64,000 nucleotides of DNA from assembly GCA_015060975.1 (NCBI GenBank), contig SUXI01000011.1:1-64000 (forward strand), read 5' to 3'. Of the stretch, positions 27,278 through 33,641 are shown piece after piece (position 1 is the stretch's first letter; each line of letters opens with the position of its first letter). Made by a program: the position numbers and the translations under genes. This DNA is from Bacteroidales bacterium (GTDB lineage Bacteria; Bacteroidota; Bacteroidia; Bacteroidales; Muribaculaceae). The notes below the pieces were generated by a model. The model worked only from the letters and a program-made list of their open reading frames with translations. It made no database searches and was not told where the DNA came from.

Positions 27278-27295
27278 GAATTGAATGGACAATTC
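27278..27295 (-). terminator. Short hairpin after zapA
   Basis: GAATTG (27278-27283) pairs with CAATTC (27290-27295), 6-base loop, just past the zapA stop. The stem is short and AT-rich, so termination would be weak. Confidence 0.3.
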
Positions 27296-27297
27296 TT

Positions 27298-27591
27298 TTA
27301 TTCGGTTTTTAAAAGGTGTGAATCTAATGCTTTCTCAAAATCGGTTAGGATTTTAATCATATCAGATTCCAATTCCTCTTTTGTATAATATAGCTTGGCA
27401 AATTGAAATGCTACCATTGCCATTATCTCAATGGGGGATTTTTCTTTACCATAGCGTTTTTTCCACACTTTCCAAAGGTGTGTCACATTGTCTTCGGCTG
27501 CATGTACCGCTTCAACTTCATACTCGCTAACGAGAATGGGAATCGGTGCAAAATCAGCTATGCGAACATCTATTTGTTTTTTATCATCCAT
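27298..27591 (-). CDS. zapA: Cell division protein ZapA
   Basis: A 97-residue ZapA homologue, which binds FtsZ and bundles filaments in the division ring. The N-terminal strand-loop region (IDVRIADFAPIPILVSEYE) and the C-terminal coiled-coil (about residues 55-95) are of the right size. It lies 4 bases after the coiled-coil gene upstream. ZapA next to a short coiled-coil protein and rny is an order I recognise from Bacteroidales. Confidence 0.85.
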   Translation of the reverse strand: MDDKKQIDVRIADFAPIPILVSEYEVEAVHAAEDNVTHLWKVWKKRYGKEKSPIEIMAMVAFQFAKLYYTKEELESDMIKILTDFEKALDSHLLKTE

Positions 27592-27595
27592 TGCA

Positions 27596-27889
27596 TCATT
27601 CGTTAAGTTCTAAGATGCATTTATCGATTTCCCGCACTAATTCAGATAAGAATGCTCTACTTTTTTCCACATCATTGCGATTTGGAGTAAGAGTAGTTAC
27701 AACTTTGAGATATTCAATCTCTTGTTGTTGCCTATCAATCTCTTTTTGTTGTTGCTCAATTAAAGTAGATAACTCTTTAATGCGTAAATCAACATCTTGC
27801 TTTTCTTGAAGCAATTTTCGGTAACGTTCAATTAATATCTCAGATTTACCGCGTAGCCGTTCAAGTGTTTGCTGAAGATTGTCGGTCAT
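27596..27889 (-). CDS. Coiled-coil protein upstream of zapA
   Basis: A 97-residue protein, almost entirely predicted coiled coil (residues 5-65 rich in Leu, Glu, Gln and Lys with heptads; EQQQKEIDRQQQEIEYLK), ending in a short helix. No catalytic motif. Its size and place before zapA suggest a ZapB-like or ZapA-partner role in division, but this is inferred from context only. Confidence 0.75.
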   Translation of the reverse strand: MTDNLQQTLERLRGKSEILIERYRKLLQEKQDVDLRIKELSTLIEQQQKEIDRQQQEIEYLKVVTTLTPNRNDVEKSRAFLSELVREIDKCILELNE

Positions 27890-28009
27890 TCAAATCCAAA
27901 TTTCTACAAATTTAGTGTTTTTTTTTGAAAAGACAATCCTTTGGCATTTAAATTTTATGATATTTTTTATATAGAATGTGGATTGTGCGTTTTTTTGAAC
28001 GTAAGCATC

Positions 28010-29470
28010 TTATAAGATGGGACTTAATAATCGAGTGATTGATTCTGCTATTTTTTGGGTTAACGGTCGTCGTTTCCATGTGTTTTTGTTTATGCGTGTG
28101 CTGTGTTTTAAATCTTCGGCAAATATCTCACGCATGGAAGTGTTGACTTTTTGAGAGTAGATGAACAGGTTGCATTCAAAATTATGTTCAAAGCTGCGGA
28201 AATCAAAGTTTGTGGAACCGATAGTGCAAAATTCATTATCGATTACTATCGTTTTGCTGTGAAGCATGCCTGCGTCATATAAATAAAATTTTATGCCCGA
28301 TTTAATGCACTCATCAATATAGGAATAAGACGCATAGCGTAATATCTTGGAATCGCTGCGACGTGGAAGCATTATTCTCACTTTTACATTTGATAATGCT
28401 GCGCTTTGCAGGGCTTTTAAAAGGCTTTCGGTAGGGAGAAAATAAGGAGTTTGTATGAGAATGCTTCGTTTGGCATTTGATATTGCTTTAAGGAATACTA
28501 ATGCAATATTCGACCATTGGCAGGTTGGACCGCTTGATAGCAGTTGCATGCCTATGTTTTCAGCTGTGTTGTTTGTCGGTTTTATTGTGTGCATGTCTTC
28601 CTCTGCTAAAGTGGGTTTTAGAAAGTTCCAATCTATGGTAAAAGAGTATTGTAGTGCAGATAGTATTGGTCCGGTTACCCGAAGGTGGGTGTCGCGCCAT
28701 GATGGGAATTTACCACCAGTTAAATATCGGTCGGCAATGTTCATGCCTCCGATATATCCAATCTCGCCATCAATGATGCATATCTTTCGGTGATTGCGCC
28801 AGTTGACTCGGGTAGCAAAAACCGGTACTGAAACCTTGAAAAATGGGTGGGTCATAATCCCGGCATTCTCCATCTCTTTGAAAAAGTTGTTTTTTACTTG
28901 AAACGACCCAACATGGTCATACATGACTCTGACTTTTACACCTTCGCGGGCTTTTTTTATCAAAATATCTTTTATCTCAGTGCCAATAGCGTCATCTTCA
29001 AAAATGTAATATTGAAGATTTATATATTTGGAGGCTTTTAGAAGGTCGTTTTTCAGGGCTTTAAACTTGTCATTTCCATTTGTGTAAATTTTTAATCCAT
29101 TATGAGTATAGAACCGGGAGCCATTAAGGCTTCGGGTGAGGTTTATTTGTTGAATGCTTTCGGGTGACAGATTCTTATTTTCAATATCGGTAGTTTGAAT
29201 GTAATGAGAATAGTTGCGTTTTAATCGTCGTTGGTTTCTACGAGATATCATGTGTGTGTTTTTGATGCTTCGACCAAAAAAGATATATAATACAAGCCCT
29301 ATGGCAGGTAGCAAAAGAAGTACTGTTACCCACGCAAGTGACTTTACCGGATTGCGATTCTCTGACAATATAATTGCGACAATACTAAGTATTGTGATTG
29401 AGTAAATTGTCACAATAATCCAATAAAGCCATGAGAGATTTATGTAATCGGTAATGGAGTATTCAGCCAT
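28010..29470 (-). CDS. cls: Cardiolipin synthase
   Basis: A 486-residue phospholipase D superfamily enzyme. Two N-terminal membrane segments (about 12-32 and 40-62) are followed by two HKD motifs: HRKICIIDGEIGYIGGMN (about residue 223) and HSKTIVIDNEFCTIGSTNFD (about residue 402). It would condense two phosphatidylglycerols into cardiolipin. The length matches ClsA-type enzymes. It is a stand-alone minus-strand gene between the coiled-coil/zapA pair and the ribosomal protein operon. Confidence 0.94.
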   Translation of the reverse strand: MAEYSITDYINLSWLYWIIVTIYSITILSIVAIILSENRNPVKSLAWVTVLLLLPAIGLVLYIFFGRSIKNTHMISRRNQRRLKRNYSHYIQTTDIENKNLSPESIQQINLTRSLNGSRFYTHNGLKIYTNGNDKFKALKNDLLKASKYINLQYYIFEDDAIGTEIKDILIKKAREGVKVRVMYDHVGSFQVKNNFFKEMENAGIMTHPFFKVSVPVFATRVNWRNHRKICIIDGEIGYIGGMNIADRYLTGGKFPSWRDTHLRVTGPILSALQYSFTIDWNFLKPTLAEEDMHTIKPTNNTAENIGMQLLSSGPTCQWSNIALVFLKAISNAKRSILIQTPYFLPTESLLKALQSAALSNVKVRIMLPRRSDSKILRYASYSYIDECIKSGIKFYLYDAGMLHSKTIVIDNEFCTIGSTNFDFRSFEHNFECNLFIYSQKVNTSMREIFAEDLKHSTRINKNTWKRRPLTQKIAESITRLLSPIL

Positions 29471-29569
29471 GGCATTATAATGAAAGTTTTATTTTCCCGA
29501 AAAAGATTTATTTCATTGCTAAGTTACAAAAATATTTTTAAAGAGAAAATTATTGTATTATTGGAAACA

Positions 29570-29610
29570 AAAAAACAGCACCTTGAAAATTATTGGGTGC
29601 TGTTTTTTTT
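29570..29610. terminator. Terminator of rpsF-rpsR-rplI
   Basis: AAAAACAGCACC (ending 29582) pairs with GGTGCTGTTTTT (from 29596), 13-base loop; A/T runs on both sides make it symmetrical. It lies 23 bases beyond the rplI stop. Confidence 0.85.
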
Positions 29611-29632
29611 GATTGTTATAGGTAAACTGAAA

Positions 29633-30076
29633 TTATTCAGCTACTACTTCAAATGGGATTTCAACAGAAACTTCTTTGTGAAGGTTTAATGTTGCGGTAT
29701 AGTTGCCCACTTCTTTGATTGAGCTGTTTAGCACAATGAGTTTGCGGTCGATGTTGTGACCGAGTTTTTCGAGTGCTTCAGCAACTTGGATGGTGTTAAC
29801 CGAACCAAAGATAGTGCCGGTAGCGCTAACTTTTGTTGCGATAGTGAATGTTACGCCTTCCAATGAAGCTGCGAGAGCTTCAGCGTCAGCTTTGATTTTA
29901 GCAAGCTTGTGAGCACGTTGGCGTTGATTTTCGGCAAGCACTTTAAGAGCTGAAGGAGTAGCAATTACAGCTTTGCCTTGGGGGATGAGGTAGTTGCGGC
30001 CATAACCGTTTTTTACTTCTACAACATCATCTTTATAACCAAGATTGGTAATGTCTTCTTTTAGAATGATCTTCAT
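29633..30076 (-). CDS. rplI: 50S ribosomal protein L9
   Basis: A 147-residue L9. The N-terminal rRNA-binding domain carries MKIILKEDITNLGYKDDVVE and the signature NGYGRNYLIPQGKAVIA, followed by the long connecting helix and the C-terminal domain. Length and order (rpsF, rpsR, rplI) are as in most bacteria. No ssb or priB lies in the operon, which is usual for Bacteroidetes. Confidence 0.97.
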   Translation of the reverse strand: MKIILKEDITNLGYKDDVVEVKNGYGRNYLIPQGKAVIATPSALKVLAENQRQRAHKLAKIKADAEALAASLEGVTFTIATKVSATGTIFGSVNTIQVAEALEKLGHNIDRKLIVLNSSIKEVGNYTATLNLHKEVSVEIPFEVVAE

Positions 30077-30095
30077 AATTCCTTAGCTTTTAAAG

Positions 30096-30362
30096 TTATT
30101 TCATCAAGTCGGTTACATAGGGGAGAAGTGCCAAGTGGCGGGCACGCTTAACAGCTTGAGCTACGCGACGTTGGAACTTGAGAGAAGTGCCGGTAATGCG
30201 ACGAGGAAGAATTTTGCCTTGCTCGTTGAGGAACTTCTTGAGGAATTCGGGATCTTTGTAATCTACATATTTGATACCGCTTCTTTTGAAACGGCAATAT
30301 TTTTTCTTCTTAACGTCCACTGATAGTGGAGTGAGATAGCGAATTTCTGATTGTTGTGCCAT
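30096..30362 (-). CDS. rpsR: 30S ribosomal protein S18
   Basis: An 88-residue S18. The conserved core is visible ([20 protein letters not shown], then [21 protein letters not shown]). It binds the central domain of 16S rRNA together with S6, which is encoded 3 bases upstream in the same operon. Confidence 0.97.
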   Translation of the reverse strand: MAQQSEIRYLTPLSVDVKKKKYCRFKRSGIKYVDYKDPEFLKKFLNEQGKILPRRITGTSLKFQRRVAQAVKRARHLALLPYVTDLMK

Positions 30363-30365
30363 AAT

Positions 30366-30734
30366 TTAGTCCTCCTTTACTTCTTCTTTAGGTGCGTTAG
30401 CTTTAGATGCTTTCAAGCTGCGACGTTTTGCAGCATATTCAGCAGCGTACTTGTCGAGACGGAATGTCAAGAAACGGAGCACACGTTCATCGCGGCGATA
30501 TGCGGTTTCGAGTTTTTTGATGACTTTTGGGTCAGCATCAAATTCAACTAATGTGTAAAATCCGGTAGATTTCTTTTGAATTGGATAAGCAAGCTTGCGC
30601 AAGCCCCAATTTTCTTCGTTCACGATAGTTGCGCCATTGTCAGCCAACACTTTGGTGAACTTTTCTACCGCTTCCTTCATCTGAGCATCAGACAAAACGG
30701 GAGTCAAAATGAAAACGGTTTCGTAATGATTCAT
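30366..30734 (-). CDS. rpsF: 30S ribosomal protein S6
   Basis: A 122-residue S6 with the usual ferredoxin-like fold ([52 protein letters not shown]) and a charged C-terminal tail rich in Lys and Glu. In many bacteria S6-S18 binds its own leader to regulate the operon; the leader here is about 36 bases, too short to show such a structure clearly. Confidence 0.97.
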   Translation of the reverse strand: MNHYETVFILTPVLSDAQMKEAVEKFTKVLADNGATIVNEENWGLRKLAYPIQKKSTGFYTLVEFDADPKVIKKLETAYRRDERVLRFLTFRLDKYAAEYAAKRRSLKASKANAPKEEVKED

Positions 30735-30770
30735 AAAATTAATTTATTAAATTGGTTGTTAAAACTAGTG

Positions 30771-30802
30771 CAAAGGTAGTGATTTATTTCCAATTATGCA
30801 AA
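30771..30802 (-). promoter_or_regulatory. Promoter of rpsF-rpsR-rplI
   Basis: On the minus strand: TTTG (30802-30799), exactly 20 bases, TACCTTTG (30778-30771). This is a full match to the Bacteroidetes consensus, about 37 bases upstream of the rpsF ATG. Confidence 0.8.
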
Positions 30803-31098
30803 AACGTTGAGAGTTTTGCAGTATTTAAAAAAAACGAAGTGCATAATGATTGTATTGTCGAAGAAATAAAGAACCGTTGCCGGATTGATTAAAGGATGTT
30901 GTTTCCCTGGAGGGGATTGAATTTTTAGTCTCAATATACTCATCATTCGGCATCATCAGAATTGGTTGTGAGAAGTCTCTATATAAATATATCACCTATC
31001 GCTTTCTTAAATTCAATACGAATGAGGTGTTAATGAAGACGCTTTTGAGAGGAATTAAATAATTTTGTGAACTTTTCTTGATTTTGATGTGTTAGAAT

Positions 31099-31129
31099 TT
31101 TGCTAGTTGAAAAGTATTTACTAACTTTG
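31099..31129 (+). promoter_or_regulatory. Full-consensus promoter with no downstream ORF
   Basis: TTTG (31099-31102), 19 bases, TAACTTTG (31122-31129). The predicted start is near 31136. The next 60 bases encode no protein and end in a terminator. Confidence 0.7.
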
Positions 31130-31135
31130 CATAGT

Positions 31136-31190
31136 CATCGATCGAAGAACGAAAGACTTGGTTGGCCGCATTACCGTAAATGCGGTTTTT
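31136..31190 (+). ncRNA. Candidate small RNA, about 55-60 bases
   Basis: A short transcription unit is bounded by a consensus promoter and a rho-independent terminator (CCGCATT at 31159-31165 or thereabouts, paired with AATGCGG, loop ACCGTA, then TTTTTATTTTATT). It has no start-to-stop frame of useful length. It is antisense to nothing except the last bases of the convergent gene at 31189. It could be a real sRNA, or a promoter and terminator left after the accessory genes inserted. No known RNA family was recognised. Confidence 0.45.
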
Positions 31191-31728
31191 ATTTTATTCG
31201 ATTTTGATATTTGCGCATATAGTATGCATGATTATCTTGATCTATACAAAATCCCGTTATCAATGCAATATCTGGATTAATAAATTCTACTACAACCATA
31301 TATCCCTTCAGAAACCAAAAATATTCTCTTTCATTTCCTGCGGATTCTAGGCACTTGAATCTACGTATTCGGTTGTCATTACAATTCTCTATTATTGGTT
31401 TAATCCAATGAATACGCAATGCCCTCTCTGAACGAAACTCTCTAATCTTTTTTGAAGATTTTCGTTTTGTTTCCTTTTTCTCGCGAGTTATGATATGCAC
31501 AAATTTTTCAGTTAATCCATTATACCATTCTGGTAAATGATCTTTGTGTGCTCCATTATATACATACGGTTTAACCTTTACTCTTTGATCATCAAGCATT
31601 ACTGATCCTCCGATAAAATCTTCACAAAATTTGTCATGCAACGCTTTTATGATATCTTCATCGTTTTCAGAAATCTCACAATTACAAAATGGGGATAGGC
31701 AACCCAATACATCTTTTTCTTTATCCAT
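31189..31728 (-). CDS. Putative BECR/RelE-fold RNase of a two-gene module
   Basis: A 179-residue protein of unknown family. The C-terminal third resembles phage and toxin nucleases of the barnase/EndoU/colicin/RelE (BECR) fold: RALRIHWIKPIIENC, a REYFWFLKGYMVVVEFI strand pair, and ALITGFCIDQ before a basic end (YYMRKYQNRIK). The N-terminal third has CLSPFCNCE, possibly a metal site, and an EWYNGLTEKFVHI helix. The ATG at 31728 gives an 8-base overlap with the DUF3800 gene; an upstream in-frame ATG at 31791 would overlap by 71 bases. The fold call is pattern recognition and should be treated as a hypothesis. Confidence 0.5.
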   Translation of the reverse strand: MDKEKDVLGCLSPFCNCEISENDEDIIKALHDKFCEDFIGGSVMLDDQRVKVKPYVYNGAHKDHLPEWYNGLTEKFVHIITREKKETKRKSSKKIREFRSERALRIHWIKPIIENCNDNRIRRFKCLESAGNEREYFWFLKGYMVVVEFINPDIALITGFCIDQDNHAYYMRKYQNRIK

Positions 31729-32440
31729 TTCTTTTCTTGGGTTGAAAATCATATATACTAAATTTTGCATCACCAGGTTCTGTCCCCTCATCTATATTAT
31801 ATCCGGATAAGTTTTCTATGTGCTCAATTAGTTGTAATTTTGCCTCACTCCCAGTTAACTTTCTTGATTTATAAGCTATTGCTCCAATGATAATATCAGC
31901 CAATTGGATAAATACTGATTCATGAGATCTGATGTTTTGAAAATGAGAAACTTCATTATTATGTCCCAATCCCTCATGCAATACTGTCTTAATTGCTTGT
32001 AACTTTCTGGCACCATGAGAATCCTTTAAATCGAGATAAACCCTAAAATTATTATTGTTGCCACCATTATGACGTACAGAAAAACGAATTAATTTTTCTA
32101 CAATAGAAAAATAAAATTCATTATACTCTATTCGATTTAAGGTGTGTGCAGAAATATTACTCTTATTTTTAATCAATATACATCTGAAAGACATTTGAGA
32201 GGAAAAGAAAAATTCTAACAACTCCTTATACATATTGATTCGAGTTGTGCTAATAGTATTCCATTTTATCTCATGCAGAATGGAATACTTTCGTTTAATT
32301 GCTTTTATGGCATTTTTGTACTCTTGTATTTTTTCTGATGGAACTACTATGCCTCCAATACACATAACATCTGAATTGTCATACTGCAAATGACAACTTT
32401 CATCAAAATATAGATTGTATTTATTTTTTTCTTCTACCAT
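31721..32440 (-). CDS. DUF3800 protein, RNase H-like fold
   Basis: A 239-residue protein with the DUF3800 pattern: an N-terminal YFDES motif (acidic residues) followed by a CIGGIVVP strand, a central YLDLKDSHG, and a C-terminal FIQLADIIIGAIAY with Asp. These fit the three acidic positions of an RNase H-type nuclease. Members of the family are common in accessory islands and near defence or toxin genes; the biochemical function is mostly untested. It is transcribed divergently from the GLPGLI cluster and overlaps the BECR-like gene by 8 bases. Confidence 0.75.
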   Translation of the reverse strand: MVEEKNKYNLYFDESCHLQYDNSDVMCIGGIVVPSEKIQEYKNAIKAIKRKYSILHEIKWNTISTTRINMYKELLEFFFSSQMSFRCILIKNKSNISAHTLNRIEYNEFYFSIVEKLIRFSVRHNGGNNNNFRVYLDLKDSHGARKLQAIKTVLHEGLGHNNEVSHFQNIRSHESVFIQLADIIIGAIAYKSRKLTGSEAKLQLIEHIENLSGYNIDEGTEPGDAKFSIYDFQPKKRNG

Positions 32441-32496
32441 ACTACAAAAGTACGAAATATTTCGGAAGAAACGGCCTGATTTTCACAGATTATTAC

Positions 32497-32504
32497 TAAT
32501 TTTG
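32497..32504 (+). promoter_or_regulatory. Candidate -7 element for the GLPGLI cluster
   Basis: TAATTTTG matches TAnnTTTG. No good TTTG is found at 19-24 bases upstream. A start near 32511 would make a leader of about 270 bases, nearly all of it able to fold. Confidence 0.45.
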
Positions 32505-32510
32505 CAGTAG

Positions 32511-32756
32511 CAAGCCGTTGCTTGTTACGAAATTTTAGATAAAAAAGAAGCGTTATGCGTAATCTTGTGATTTGAGAACGTAGGAAATTCGACAAATAGC
32601 ACAAGGATTAGCATAGTGGTTCTCACGCGTATAGCGTGAGCTACTATTGTTACATCTGTGCTAATGGTTTCCTACGACCTTCAAATCAAGACGTGGCATA
32701 GTTGGCTTACGTTTTCTTTGTTTAATCGTGACGAGAACCAGGAAGCTTGTAACAAG
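32511..32756 (+). promoter_or_regulatory. Long structured leader of the GLPGLI cluster (candidate cis-regulatory RNA)
   Basis: Complementary blocks nest in order. CTTGTTAC 32521-32528 pairs with GTAACAAG 32749-32756. Inside are TCTTG 32563-32567 / CAAGA 32687-32691, ATTTGA 32570-32575 / TCAAAT 32681-32686, CGTAGGAAA 32579-32587 / TTTCCTACG 32668-32676, TAGCACA 32597-32603 / TGTGCTA 32657-32663, and the apical CTCACGC 32622-32628 / GCGTGAG 32634-32640 with loop GTATA. The left outer arm can instead pair locally (CAAGC 32511-32515 with GCTTG 32520-32524), giving two exclusive folds. It has no T-run, so it does not look like a terminator. Confidence 0.65.
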
Positions 32757-32780
32757 TAAATTTTTTAATGTCAAATAAAT

Positions 32781-33641
32781 ATGTACAACCGAATAATAAT
32801 ATTTCTCATTACTATAACCTTTATTTCTTTTTCTGCTTTAAGCAAAAAGAAACCTAGCGAGTACCCGCAATCTGAAATAAAGGTTAGCTACAAATATCAT
32901 GAAAAATTTCTGCGTGGTAACGTACAATTTACAGAAAGAGAAATCCCAATGCTTTTACTGGCAAATGGAGAATATTCTAAATTCTATAGCCCTGCTACCG
33001 AATACAAAGACTCTCTTGAATCAACTCCGTCTGGGCGAGCCATAGCTAACCAAATGTTTGATATAGCTATAAAGAAATATGCGGAGTCGAAAGATGAGGG
33101 TGCATTGGGTTCTATTGTCTATAAGACTTTTATGTATATATTTAAAAATAACGCAGAGCAATCTTTCACGGCATACGACATCGCGGGCTTAGGCGAACGA
33201 GGTGTTTATTCAGAACCTTATTCCGAACTTGTATGGGAGATAGGCGACTCCACCAAGACAGTGCTTGGATATGAATGTATTAAGGCAACCACAAACTATC
33301 ATGGTAGAGAATGGACTGTGTGGTTTTCTCCTGAAATACCTATTCAAGACGGACCATGGAAACTTCGTGGTCTGCCGGGACTTATTCTTGAAGCATCCGA
33401 ACTAAAAGGTCATCATAGTTTTGTGGCATATGGTATTGAGCAATCAAAATGCACCATCTATCCGATTTATAATCAAGACAATTATGACCAAATGAGTCGC
33501 ATCGAAATGTTGCAAGCTCGACGCCATTCGCTTGACAATAACCATGCTATAAGTAAAGCCCAAACATCGGGAATGCTTGACCTTGGTCCGGATGCACCGG
33601 TGCAAACTGAATATGATTTTCTTGAAACAGATTACCGATGA
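32781..33641 (+). CDS. GLPGLI family protein (first of three)
   Basis: A 286-residue exported protein with a hydrophobic N-terminal signal (residues 1-20). It has the family core WEIGDSTKTVLGYECIKA, then YHGREWTVWFSPEIP, then GPWKLRGLPGLILEAS, which gives the family its name. GLPGLI proteins (TIGR01200) occur almost only in Bacteroidetes and are often next to TonB-receptor-like barrels; the function is not established. It is the first gene behind the folded leader and overlaps the barrel gene by 4 bases (ATGA). It has 2 paralogues downstream. Confidence 0.9.
   Translation: MYNRIIIFLITITFISFSALSKKKPSEYPQSEIKVSYKYHEKFLRGNVQFTEREIPMLLLANGEYSKFYSPATEYKDSLESTPSGRAIANQMFDIAIKKYAESKDEGALGSIVYKTFMYIFKNNAEQSFTAYDIAGLGERGVYSEPYSELVWEIGDSTKTVLGYECIKATTNYHGREWTVWFSPEIPIQDGPWKLRGLPGLILEASELKGHHSFVAYGIEQSKCTIYPIYNQDNYDQMSRIEMLQARRHSLDNNHAISKAQTSGMLDLGPDAPVQTEYDFLETDYR

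Noticed and set aside
27164..27297. 6S RNA gene between zapA and rny
   Set aside because: The region is only 134 bases and is dominated by a single terminator-like stem.
30735..31090. Search for tRNA or 6S RNA upstream of rpsF
   Set aside because: No cloverleaf or extended 6S-like stem could be drawn; only promoters and AT-rich spacer seen.
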